Assembly: GCA_001465935.1 (NCBI GenBank)
Contig: LNKV01000043.1
Location: forward strand, 1-64,000
DNA: 64,000 nucleotides
Source: Clarireedia homoeocarpa
Lineage: Eukaryota; Ascomycota; Leotiomycetes; Helotiales; Rutstroemiaceae
Direction: 5' to 3'
The translations under genes and the position numbers were made by a program. Under the pieces are notes generated by a model. It was not told the origin of the DNA. It searched no databases and saw only the letters and a list, made by a program, of their open reading frames with translations. Of this stretch, positions 47,142 through 58,659 are shown piece by piece. Position 1 is the first letter of the stretch, and every line of letters starts with the position of its first letter.

Positions 47142-49440
47142 CGACTCCAAGGCAGCTTTACTACTCTACTTTGATAGAATCCAGATTTGAACATGAAATC
47201 TAAAAGCGAGCCACACGCACACACACACACATAATTCCTCTTGGATCTTTCTTTTCCCATACCAAAATATTGTGCGGTAGGTAGGTCCTATGCTATGCGG
47301 TGCTATGCTATACTGTAGTGTACCGTGCCTATTTTCGGAATCGAATGTTCCATGAGGAAGCACAACAGAGCTTCCTTCGTATGTGTGTTCGCTGGTTTGC
47401 CTACTATTAATTGGCACCGGCCACCTAACTTATGATGTGATGCTATGAGCAAGGATCCCGGATGTGAGTACAGTATTGCACTTGCCCTTGTATGGTACTT
47501 ACTGTACTGCACCGGACCCTCATCTTTTCAGCCTGGAAAACGGTGCGAGAGGGGCTATTCCTATTTGGATTCTGTACGAACTGACCAATGATAGATAGGT
47601 ATGGGATTTGTCAACCGGATCTTTTTTTAAAGAAAGAAAAAAAAAAACCTGCTTTGGGGGCCAGGGAGGGAGGGGAGTGAGGAAGTGAATGAATGGGTAG
47701 GCAGCAGTTAGGTGGATGGATAAATTGATTGAGAGATTTATTATAGTGCTGTACAGCACAGCAAGCAGGCAAGCACAATAGGTAGCAGCGTTCTGGCTCT
47801 CTCGCGCTGCTTGAGATCAGCGTAAGGGTGTAAATGACGGGGGGTTAGTGCGGCCGGACAATGAAATACCTACCTACCTACATACATACCGGAACCTTGC
47901 ACAAGTCGCGAAGGTACGAGATAAGATGAGAGGTAGGGAGGTGTGGGGAGGTGAGGCTAACGGGATGGAGTGTTGGAGTGGTAAGGTAAGGTAGAGGAAA
48001 ACGGGTGTGTATTGATTGGCACGCTGTGTGTGTGGTAGGGGTCTAACAGCAGATGATGCGCTGCATGTAAGAAAGGGACAACATTGAGCCGGGTTCATGG
48101 GGCTCCCAGGGAAAACCGGACAGTTCTTGGAGGCTGGACTGGTGTGTGGAGTGGAAAGGGTGGTAGGGGGGAATAATGGTACGTACGGTAGGGGTGGCTT
48201 GGATGTTTCTGTGTTCTGTAAGCGAGGGAAGAAGAGGAGAAGAGAGGTACGAACGAAATACAGAAATACATGCGAGATACATGCGAGATACAAGGCCAGG
48301 GACGGGGAATAGTACTTGCCATATGTACTTGAGTCGAGAAAAAGTAATATTTAACGTATCTCCGGACTCGATATAGAAGGAGATAATACAAGGTGGTATG
48401 ATTTTCCAGCTACAACTGGGGATAGACCTTGACAAACAATTTGGCTTTCAGGGTTTATTGTGCAGAGTAAGAAGACGGTACATTTTCCAGTGCTCCGAGT
48501 GCTCTTGGCTGGTCGCACTCGTTCCGCCGTATTGGAGAGCTCTTCCATTGGACGAGAACAGAAAATGATGACTATTGGCTGGTTGCGAACTGTAACGTAT
48601 CCCAATCGGAGCATCATGTAGCAGACCCGGCAGACGAGGAATGGGTGATTTATGCAAAGTCCAGCCAAAGAGATACATACTGTGGACGATACCCGCGCGG
48701 GTTTTAGCTGAATATGTGTTGTCTTTGCATTTGCTCATACTGTCTTCGCACATGTTCATGTTATCCAACTGTTATGTTTACAGTGTTGATCAGACCAGAA
48801 TTTGGTCGATAACAGAGACATTGGCCGTGGCTAGAAACTGGTTGAACAAGGGTGCTAGATGAGGGGGTGTGAACAACCAAAATGTATGTTACATCTGGCA
48901 CCCTTTCTTTGCCTTGTTGTGCTCGTGGCAACGTTGTTGATTATTAATTCTTCCAAGAAGGGTGATGATGCAGCCCTTTCATCGCTTGCAGGCAATAGGG
49001 TTGCATTTCTACCCAAAGGTTCTGCAAGATATGACGCCGAGTACCACTCGAAATGGACAAAGACCGTTCTTGTGTTACACACCAATCGAAGGTTTCAGAA
49101 GATCTTGAAACAAACGAGCTTCAAGGGCTCAAAAATGATCATCGGCCAAAAAAGCCTCTTCATCACTAAGGAGAAAAGATTTCTTTAGTCTGAGGGAAGT
49201 AACACGCCAATACTTGTTACGGCCGTTATGGCGGCGGCTATCATCTCGTCTAAATGCACCAATCAAGGCTTCTGTCACATGGATATGGCGAGCAAGTGGA
49301 GGTGCTACTGATATCGCAATCGATAGTGGCAAGTGTGAAGTAAGATTGTATGGGGAACCGAACAAGGATAGAAGAACGTGCGAGGGCCTTGCTGAAAGAA
49401 ACGAGATTGAACTTGATCATTCCTTCATTTCTTCCTTGTT

Positions 49441-49495
49441 CTTGCTCGTGCTCGTGCTCGTGCTCGTGCTCACTCTCGCTCTCGCTCTCGCTCTA
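49441..49495. repeat. GCTCGT/CTCGCT hexamer tract
   Basis: Four copies of GCTCGT run into about four copies of CTCGCT. One frame reads as alternating Leu-Val then Leu-Ala, giving a false hydrophobic helix in a 163-residue open frame. Confidence 0.88.
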
Positions 49496-51131
49496 GAATT
49501 CCCGAGTAGTCTAGATGCTCTCCACAGACTACCTATGCGAGCTTTGGATTCGAATGCAAATGGTTCGATATACGAGGGCCCCGCAGCATTGTCATCCAGG
49601 GGTTACCTCGATGGGTTCATGATGACCTTCTCGGTAGCCCCAAAAATCTTCCCCAAGAGAGCGTACACTGCATTTGCACATACAGTAGAGGTTTGCAGAA
49701 GATAAAAATGGAATCCCCTATAAAGAAATAGATCAGCCGGAGTGAGCCAGGGCTGAATGATGAACACAGAGTGCGAGAGGGAGAGGGCGGGTGCTGGATT
49801 CTAATTGGCCCTGCTCAATGCGTAGGATGTTGACGAGTTCTGCGAATAACTTCAAAATGGAAGGTAGATCTGAGAATGATGATGAGGTTACTTACTGTGA
49901 TGTGATACCTCGGTAGCAGTCGAATCCCAAAAACCTGAAATGAGGACAGCCTTGAGCTGCAGTCAGTACAAAATACAGAGCACAATGCAACTCTTACTGA
50001 AATGCCGGTGGAAGATTATACCGGCGCTTATGTAATACAAGGCTAGTTCTGGTCTTGCTCTCGGCACCAATCATCCACCACTTAGTCGTCCATCACCCAT
50101 CACCCATCACCCGTCACCCCCTTCATGCCATTCATCCCATCATTCATCAAAATGTTTTCTATTATTATACGTCTTTTTATCCCACACACCAACTGCGAGC
50201 TGCTTGCTAAGGGTCGTATTCTCACGACTATCCTTCCCCTTACATCTAGTAGCATCGTTGGTAGCATCGTTGGTATTTCGATGCATCTCTGCCGCTGAAT
50301 ATCTCGATATCCAGATAGCTGTGTCTGCTTCAAGCAGCGCCGTCGGCCCGTGTCGTGTTGCCGTCTCCCATTTCTAGAAGAAAAGCTAAGACGCGGGAGC
50401 AAGACGGGCAACATCTACTCACGCGGCAGTTGCCTAATTGGTCGCAATACCGATCTATATTCAGGGCTGATTTTAACAACATCATCTCACATCACCTCTT
50501 GTCTCATTCGTCGAGTCTCCGGTCTAAAGTAGGAAGTGCCTTCGACCCTTTTCCCCCTATGCCGCCAGTTCCCGTTCCTCACTCGGCCCCCACTGCCAAG
50601 ACATAGGTATCACCAGATCCCTCATGTCCCTGCTCTACTTCATAATCTCATAGCCATCGATCAACATCCACTGGAGGAGATCGTCTACAAGGGTGCCGCA
50701 CTACTAGGGAAGAAAGTCCTGTCTCGAACGATGACTCCCGTTTCATCTTACTTCGCCGCCATGTCTATCACTTACATTCCTTGTTCTACATACATATTTA
50801 CTTGGATATTTACGTACACAGAATGTCATAGGAAAGACACTGTAACACGTTGAGAAAAAACGTGGGTAACACGCTGCTATGATGCTACAAGGTTCGGGAA
50901 CCTGGCTAATCTTTCTAGTCGGGCAAAATCAAGCCACCATGACCGGACAACACCCACCGTCAGTCTTCAGATGCTCTTAAGAGTATTGATTGGACATACT
51001 TATCCGGGTTTGGCATATTCCATCAATCCTGTACGATTTTCAAAGTCTTCTGCCATGTGGATTTCCAAGGCTGGGGGTAATTATTTAGTGTCATTCGTAG
51101 TTACGTGATGACACTCTCCAGAAACTCGCAT

Positions 51132-51341
51132 TGCAGCTACAAGAACCCTTCGCCTTCTCGGAGCAAGTCGGAAAGTCGGAGAGGATGCCTTCTCGGATGT
51201 CCCCAGTAATGGTCCATCTGGTAAGGAAGCACATTTTGCAGGTACAAGAACCCTTCGTCTTCTAGGAGCAAGTCGGTAAGTCGGAGATGATTCCTTCTCG
51301 GATGTCCCTAGTAATGGTCCATCTGGTAAGGAAGCACATTT
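51132..51341. repeat. 105-bp tandem duplication
   Basis: Copy 1 (51132-51236) and copy 2 (51237-51341) align without gaps, with about seven mismatches (roughly 93% identity by eye). The changes are mixed (C to T, C to A, A to T, G to T and C to G), so this is not a pure C-to-T pattern. The period is 35 codons, so a minus-strand frame of 134 residues stays open across both copies. I see no other evidence for a protein. Confidence 0.9.
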
Positions 51342-54300
51342 TAAGAGGCGTAGAACCCAATCACTACATCTGCCATAGATCTCACAGCATCGTCCCGTTC
51401 CGTGGGGCACAGTCTGCACATACACTGGCAGTAAACCCGTGGTATCCACGCTATATACTCCTCCTCCTGGTTCTTGCGCAACCACCGTTGCTCAGCAGAG
51501 CTTCCGTAAGTGGATCGTTGCGGTGATTCCATCTAAAATCCGATATCGATCATTGTTCCACGATGTTCATACATTATCACCCTCTATTCCGTATTCTGGG
51601 TCATCTGCCATTCTTCCTCTCTTTCACTGCTGTACTTCATTGATTTCCGTGTCTCAATGTTTTCCTAACCTAGAGCCACTGACAAGAATGACAACATTGA
51701 AGGTATGATTGGTTGACGACAAGTAAACAACAATTTAGGTTAGTTGTCCTTCGAAGTCTAGTTATCCAATGGATGTTAATCTATGATGCTGTGCCTCTTG
51801 GAGCATCTAGAGGTTTTTAGATATCGGAGGAAGTTTCAGCCTTCGCTCATATCGTCCGCAGGGCTGTTAGGCAAATATGGGTCACAAATATGGTTAGTTC
51901 TTACGAAACGAGTAATATTCTCGGCTTATTTCCCGATCCATCTTATATTTTCCTTACGACTTAAGAGGCTTTGTGAGACAACGCTTAATGTGGTTAGGAA
52001 ACTGTTCTTTCTGAGGCGCCACTGTCTATGTCAAAAATGATCTGCTTAGTGGCAGAGTGGTACTCTCCACATACATGGGCAGTCCATCTGGTCGTTTACC
52101 TCGTGAGCAACCGGATAAACTGCGGAGTATCTCGGCACATATGACCAGAGTGGCTTTTGCTACCACGTTGTATGCTTCTCCTGTAATCCTAGGCTACTAA
52201 CGACTTCGCATCTATAGCATGTAGCTGGTCCTTCATGCCTTTGCTACGCGAGTCTATTTAAGTTCTTCATAGGATTCATCTGGCTCCTCTAGAAGTAATA
52301 GTCGCCGATCTGGTACTACTTCAATACGTATTAGACACCGAAAGTTATCTAAGTAATAGGTAGGTCACCGACGTCGGCGATAAAAATATTGTTGGAATGC
52401 ACTCATCGCCGTGGAGCGGACTCCGAGACACATCATACCCAGAGTAGCGTGGGCTAGGTGAATCCCCAGGTTTACATGGATAAGTTCCTACACAAGATGT
52501 CATTCCGTATGACTTCACCCCCACGCAGAGCATGCAAGGCTGCGCTGCTGGTCAAACATCAACAATGCCTAAGGACCACCCTACACACAAGGCATGAGCG
52601 AGATCTTCCCAATAAGAAATGAACGTAATTCTTTGCGCAGAATGTATACTTCCCCTGCATGAGTATCAAATGCTTGGGCAACTGCATCTTGACCACGTTT
52701 TGCAGGATTCGCTGCTTCAACAAAACGCCCATGTCTCAACCTGGCAATTGCTGTTGGAATTCATGTTGGTCTAGATGTTTCCGGAACTTCCGGCTGGACA
52801 GCGCATGTAGTAACTGCAGTCTTCATCACATCTGCCATGCCATCCACGGGTACTGGATATTAAATCCTCAATTACACGACAAGTTTTACTGAAGAAGTTT
52901 TTGTGTGGGTGTATATTTCAAGAATCAGGGTATCAAATCCTTTACGATGACACACACCACTGGAGAATAAGAGGAGTGCCCTCGCTTCCGTCGCTGTGGT
53001 TGTGTGCTACATGTTACGCTGACTTCTTTTTCATTGAGGACAAGCAGTCGCACTGCAGTGGGTGTATAGGCTTGCGTGTGCATTTACGAAATTGACGAGA
53101 TGGCACAGCGTCGTGCGTGCGTGCCTAGTGCATCAGCACCTTGTTTTGAGGCCTCTGCATATTCTCTAACTCGTATCCCTATCAGACCTTGGTTGCGACT
53201 TGTGTCAATGAAAATTTCTTCATCACTGTTTCATCCAATGTTTTTGTGGCCATCGACAGGCTGATATTCCAGCTAGGCTTTTCCGGAAGAGCTTTTCACA
53301 AGGACTTGGAGATGGTTGGCGTTATGTTGAAATCGACTATGCAGAGACAAGAGTCACAGGTACGTATATGCAGGATGGCCGCCCAGCAATCTTTGTGATA
53401 CCTGTAGCAAATAGGCATCACTGTAAAGCCCAAGTCATTCCAGACATGCAGGTCTCTACCTGGAGCTGCAAAAGGATCAAGCTATGAGTCTTTCCTGCGC
53501 GATTGGTTCGGGGAAAGCGAAAACCTTGCACCGCAACAATATGATCTAGAGCTATGATAGATCACCGGGCCAGCAATTGAGGACATTTCATCTCCCGAAC
53601 ATCTAGAGCAAGGTGGAAGTTAGTTTACATAGCAGAGTAATCTGTCTTGAACGCCACCTCGACTACCTTGGTGAACTAGTGTTCCTATGACCACGGGTTG
53701 TATGATCATCATCCGTATACGTAAAAGATATCACAGCAACCTCCATTATTCACCGGATGCTCTTCACTGACATCTACATCGAATGCCTTGTACAAACATG
53801 ATATATGCCTCGAAGATATTCGACTTGACAGCCTAATGCAACTAGTCTAGACCGATGTGTTCCTTGAAGGGATTTCCACGATAAAGTCACCACAAGAAAC
53901 GAGTAACTTATGCCTCATGCTGATTATCCCTGGCTTCGTGTAGCTTCGGATTCAGAGGAGCCGAGACGAAGAAATGTATTGGAAGTCGTGCAACAGTATA
54001 TCGTGCTTGATATGTGCCTTCTCGGCGTTCAGAAAATCAAAATATAGCCCCGTTAGAAAACCAAATTTAGAATGTCCCAATACCAATTCCAACGGCGAAG
54101 ACCACATGCTCCCCTCCCCTTTCCTCTCCCCCTTAGTTAGGCATCATTCACCGCGCCTAACACTTCGTACACTAGAAGCTCTAGTATTTGGAGCATAATA
54201 CTCTGCTCTTGTTGTTGTTTTGATCACTACTACTCCGTATTTCTCCCCTCATTCATTCGCATGCAACACACAGTTTTCCTCTCACCAAGGTCATCCCATC

Positions 54301-55143
54301 AGAACCACCCAAGTCTACCCAAAACGCCTTCTTGTTGCTTCCTACACATAGACCTCTATATTTCGAACAGTCAGTACAGAAATTTCCCAGAGAACTTATA
54401 TCCCCAGCATCCAGCCAACACTCCGCTCCCTCTCCACAGCAAAGTAACTTCACTAACCTTTCTCTCCTTCCCAGATCTCCACGATACCAAGCCATATAGG
54501 CAGCATTCAACCATATCCCCAATGCTGCCCATCTGGGAACAGATACGCCAGTTCACATAACCGTACCGTACATACATAGATAGCTTAGAGAACCTGTCTC
54601 CAGCCTCGTTCTTCTTCCCCTTCTTGCTCACCCACCCCATCTTGCCTCTTCTCACTTCAATTTTGTCCATTCAAGCCTCTATCTAGCAAACAAAAGTGCG
54701 CAGGAATCAGCTTCCGCCGACCTCTTTCCTCCGTCGACCTCTCTCTTCCGTCTGCCTTGGTCTACTTGTCAATCCACAATACAGTCTTTCTTTGTGGGGG
54801 AGAGAAAATTGCTGAGCTAGGTTTCATTATTACTGTTGTAGGGCGAGGAACGAGATAGATAGATGCGGCGCAATGGTGGAGCATCGATTTTTAAGAGTTT
54901 TCCTTCAACGTGGTTATGCATTCCCCTTCATTCCACCAACCTGTACATACGTGAGCTTCCGTTCCACTTTGATGAATTGAGCCCAAGTATTCACAAGAAT
55001 CCACCCTGCCAATGCCCGTCTAAGAGTAAATTATAATACAGCCTCCAAGTTCCCGCAATTATAACTCAATATACCTTTTCCGCCACAAGATGTCTCGTAT
55101 CCCATATACAGGTCTCCACATGCATAGTCTTTGAACGAAATTC

Positions 55144-56148
55144 TTAATCCCTCCCTTCCCCAGAAAGCTCATTGTAGGCCCATTGATAACTCCCCAAGAA
55201 TATCGCACCACCAACACTGATCCACAGCACTCTTGGCCCTATCCCAGCAAAGAACGCACTCGGCCCATTCGTCCTCAAAATATCCCTCAACAAAAACCCC
55301 ATCCCCTGCTTCTCCCTCGCCAACATCATCCTCGTCTTCAACACATCCAACGGCGTCGTAATCCCCGCGGCCACCGCTCCCGCCACGCTCCCCATCGCTC
55401 CACTCTCCATCGCACTCACCCCCTCCCTCCCCGTCATCCCCCTCCTATACGCCTTCATCGACTCCCACAGCGGGAACTGGATCACCGTAAACGGCACCTC
55501 CCTCATAATCGTCACGCTCCACCCCCGATACAATTCCATCCATACCCCCCTCAGCCCAATATATCTATACTGGCCCAGAATCGCCTTCAGCGTCAACAGC
55601 GAACTCGCATGCTGTCCCGCCTGCGCTCGCTGCTTGACGACCTCCGTGGGAACTCTCACCGCACACGCCGCCACCTCGCCCAAACTCGCAGCGAGCATGT
55701 GCTCGAGCGCTTTATTCCCCGCATGCACACCGCCACCGCTGAGGAGCTCCTGCCGCCGCGCGAGCGCCGTCTTGGTGTATTCGTATGTGCAGAAGAAGAG
55801 CGCAGCGCCGGGCGCGGAGCCGATGATCGCGGAGCCGACGCCGCGGTAGACGCCGGAGAAGCCGCCGGAGGCGAGAAAGCCGGCGCTGGATTGGAGGCGC
55901 GTTTTCAGTGTGTCGAGGGGGAAGAGCGTTAGGTCGACGGTGGTGCCGGCGAGGGCGCCGGCTAGAAGTGCGGGGGTGAAGCTGGATTGTGTCATTTGGT
56001 GGGGTGGAGGTAAGAGCGCGGTTGTAATTGGGATCTGTATTTCAGAGATCGGAAGGAAGGGGAATTCTAAGGTGGCCGAAGCCGGCTTGTTGGGGAGGAA
56101 ATTGCGTTGTGGTGATTGCTTTTCATGGTTGTGAGGATGGGATGACAA
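55144..56148 (-). CDS. PET8: Mitochondrial S-adenosylmethionine carrier (Pet8/SLC25A26 type)
   Basis: Inner-membrane carrier that imports SAM into mitochondria for methylation, lipoate and biotin pathways. Single exon, 334 residues from the ATG at 56148. The internal ATG at 55995 (MTQSSFTPALLAGALAG, 283 residues) fits the usual carrier length and is the likelier start; the extra 51 residues are Pro-rich. Three repeats carry the carrier signatures PLDTLKTRLQ, PTEVVKQRAQ and PLDVLKTRMM. Family-typical segments include FPLDTLKTRLQSSAGF, SAPGAALFFCTYEY, VRVPTEVVKQRAQAGQ and REVPFTVIQFPLWE. The gene is divergent from the TilS-type gene. The coding strand is G-rich and the plus strand strikingly C-rich. 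Confidence 0.94.
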   Translation of the reverse strand: MSSHPHNHEKQSPQRNFLPNKPASATLEFPFLPISEIQIPITTALLPPPHQMTQSSFTPALLAGALAGTTVDLTLFPLDTLKTRLQSSAGFLASGGFSGVYRGVGSAIIGSAPGAALFFCTYEYTKTALARRQELLSGGGVHAGNKALEHMLAASLGEVAACAVRVPTEVVKQRAQAGQHASSLLTLKAILGQYRYIGLRGVWMELYRGWSVTIMREVPFTVIQFPLWESMKAYRRGMTGREGVSAMESGAMGSVAGAVAAGITTPLDVLKTRMMLAREKQGMGFLLRDILRTNGPSAFFAGIGPRVLWISVGGAIFLGSYQWAYNELSGEGRD

Positions 56149-56308
56149 AAAGTTGAGGTTGGAGCTCGGGTAGATTGTAGATTTTTATCTCTGGTGAAAT
56201 GACGCGCAAATTCGCGATAAAATTATATACTTGCAATTTCTTGGGACACTTCTACTCCCCTCACAATCTCCAAGATGATTAAGAAATTGATATGATGGCA
56301 TAAAAATA
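56149..56308. promoter_or_regulatory. Divergent promoter between SAM carrier and TilS-type gene
   Basis: Only 160 bases (or 313 if the carrier starts at 55995) separate two genes with mitochondrial roles on opposite strands. The sequence is A/T-rich with no clear factor site. Sharing of regulation is inferred from the arrangement. Confidence 0.5.
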
Positions 56309-58248
56309 ATGAAGGATACAAGAAGTGCTATCAAATCATACGAGTTCGCCAAAGCTCTACTGAAGAAACCATGTCATCTCCTACAGAAGGAAGGGCTTGT
56401 GGGCCGTCAGAGATTGGGTATGTTGCTCTCCACAGTATCGTATTCATGGAAACAAAATGTTGATAAAAAACCAGGTCTCGCAGTGAGTGGCGGCGTGGAC
56501 TCAATGGCCCTGGCGGCTCTTTGCATGCGGATGAACAAGAAGTGGCCGCTTATACACAAGCATCTTAAGATCGATCCAAATCTGGAATTGAGATTTAGAT
56601 TTACAGCTTTCATAGTCGATCATGGTTTAAGAGATGGCAGCGATGAAGAAGCTCTACAGGTGAAAAGCAATCTCGCCGAGCTAGGTATTCCCCCCCATTC
56701 ATCTATCAATACCCCATAAGACATATTACTGAATAAGAACTCATCACATGCACAGGAATCCACGACACCAAAATCCTCAAGCTCTCATGGAAAGACCACG
56801 AAGGCGACCCGTCCAAGCTCCCCAATCTCGAGAGCCTGGCAAGGAAATACAGATTCCAGGAACTCGGGCGCGCATGTCGTGACCACGAAATCGACACCCT
56901 CCTCCTCGGCCACCACGCCGACGACCAAGTCGAAACCGTGCTAATGCGTCTCGCCAAGGGGCATCGCGGCCGTGGTCTCGCCGGCATCAAGGCATCTTCC
57001 GAGATCCCGGAATGCGAAGGCATCTACGGGGTGCATGAAAGCGGGCGGCCGGTTGAGATCGCCGAGTCGCGGTTTTCCATGCAAGGGCTCAGTGAAACGC
57101 AGCTTAACGTCGAATCCGGGGGTGTGCGTATCTATCGTCCGCTTTTGGGCTTTCCGAAGGAGAAACTCGTTTCATCGTGCAAGAAGCTGGCGGTGAAGTG
57201 GGTTACTGATGTTACGAATGCTGATCGTACTCTTACGCACCGTAATGCTATTCGGCATATGTATAAGAAGCATAAACTGCCGCGTGCGTTATCAGCTCCC
57301 AGGATACTGGCCCTTGCGAGGCATATGCAAAAGGCTGAGAAGCGCAGGGAAGACGTTGTTGCTGAACTTCTCACGAAAGTCAGGTTGATACATTTTGATA
57401 CGAGGAGAGGTACCCTTCGAGTTATATTCCCACCCATCTCGGACCGACAAGTCGATAGAAATACGATAGCAGCTATGTTATTACGTCGTGTAGTGATGTG
57501 GGTGACACCACATCCCTCCGTCAATCTGCTTTCTCTCACAGGGACAGCAGCAACGACCATCTTTCCTTCTTCGCCCAGCGAATCCGACACCCCACCCCCC
57601 GAGCCCGAACCAAAAGCTTTCAACGCCGCAGGCGTATTCTTCCGGCCGCTTCCCCACCCCGAAACCCCTCCCACCACCCCCTCATCATCTGCATACCCCC
57701 CTCCCCTAATCTGGTCCCTAACTCGGCAACCGCACCCCCGATTCGGGCGGGACCTCCCTCCGCACCCCATCCCCCGCCTCCGCCCCAGCACCTACAACCA
57801 CCCCCCCTCATCCCGGTACTTCCTCTACGACAACCGCATCTGGCTCTCCATCCAAAACCGCATGCGCTCCGGCACCCTCCTCGTGCGCAACTTCCGCCCC
57901 ACCGACAGCCCGAAAATGAAATCCGGATGGCGCGACGCAGCCGACCTAGCACACGTTAGCCAAGCGCTGAAAGCAAGCCACGGCGACGATCGCTGGCGCG
58001 CGGCCCTGCCGCTTGTGGTGTGGAAGCCGGCGAGCGACGACGCAGAGGAGCAGCTGGTGGGCTTGCCGACGCTGGATATTCGACGCCCGGGCTTTCCCGA
58101 TGTGTCGTGGTCGTGTGCGTACAGGAAGGTGGAGTTGCGCGATTTGGGGCTGCAGGGCGTGAGGGTGGAGGGAGTGAAGGTGGCTTTTCCGCCTTCACGA
58201 AAGGTGTTGATTTCGGCTGATAGTGCCGAGGAGGCTTGTACATTTTGA
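56309..58248 (+). CDS. tRNA(Ile)-lysidine synthetase, TilS type (PP-loop ATPase)
   Basis: PP-loop enzyme expected to convert C34 of the tRNA(Ile) CAU anticodon to lysidine with ATP. In fungi the target would be mitochondrial tRNA (family knowledge and inference). Exons 56309-56684 and 56756-58248 give 1869 nt and 622 residues. The PP-loop ATP site is SGGVDS at 60-65 (GLAVSGGVDSMALAAL). Further family signatures are FIVDHGLRDGSDEEA and LLLGHHADDQVETVLMRLAKG. The region KKLAVKWVTDVTNADRTLTHRNAIRH matches the TilS segment that contacts tRNA. A long Pro-rich insert (about 415-500) and an extra C-terminal domain make it longer than bacterial TilS (about 430). No unambiguous targeting peptide is seen, although the first 50 residues are basic. 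Confidence 0.88.
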
Positions 58249-58659
58249 TATAGTGGTTGAAATTGGTCATCAATCTCAAGCCATAGAACTCGAAAGAGAG
58301 ACGGCAGACAGGGACGTAGATAGATGAGATTATCCACCACCACCACCACCACCACCAGCACCCATCTATTCATTCACGAATAAATAAAGACATGTATATC
58401 TATCTATTCCTACTATTCTGCTCCGATTCCTTCCCTGTCCACTTCCTATATTTGATATATAAAAAAGAGCCTACCTTTAAATTATCTTTTCCCTCCTCAC
58501 CACCTCTAAATACAGATTAGATGATCACCATCCTTACTCCCACGCCCTGTACTTTTCTCTCCTCGCTATGCCTTCTACCAATTACTCATACTTGCATATG
58601 ATATCCCAATATCCAAAAAGGAAAAAAAAAACCATCCACCCCCCGAAATCCAAAGCAAA
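58249..58659. other. Convergent 3' region with a (CCA)n tract
   Basis: Joint 3' region of the TilS-type gene (plus) and WDR48 (minus). A (CCA)n tract of about eight copies lies at 58336-58360. No gene is seen. Confidence 0.7.

Larger units (their letters stand above)
45291..55143. other. 9.9-kb gene desert with scattered simple repeats
   Basis: No complete gene can be supported between the C2H2 regulator and the SAM carrier. It contains a CA tract near 45614-45640, a T run of about 20 near 46467-46487, GGAT repeats near 47111-47140, GCTCGT/CTCGCT hexamers at 49441-49495 and a 105-bp tandem duplication at 51132-51341. Short frames near 48859-49188 (109 residues with an N-terminal hydrophobic segment) and 53190-53398 look slightly protein-like but have no recognisable motif. 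They could be decayed gene fragments. The first several hundred bases are probably the zinc-finger gene 3' UTR. Confidence 0.6.

Noticed and set aside
48859..49188. Plus-strand 109-residue frame with a hydrophobic N-terminus
   Set aside because: One hydrophobic stretch alone is weak evidence; there is no motif, and the surrounding frames are similar in length.
49214..49705. Plus-strand 163-residue frame
   Set aside because: The hydrophobic Leu-Val/Leu-Ala helix is produced by the GCTCGT/CTCGCT microsatellite.
51081..51485. Minus-strand 134-residue frame with a 35-residue repeat
   Set aside because: The repeat comes from a 105-bp tandem duplication whose length is a codon multiple; nothing else supports translation.
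55183..55932. Plus-strand 249-residue frame
   Set aside because: Antisense shadow of the SAM carrier, which has three carrier signatures; the plus-strand frame is low complexity.
57132..57791. Minus-strand 219-residue Gly/Arg-rich frame
   Set aside because: Antisense of the TilS-type gene's C-rich region; no motif.
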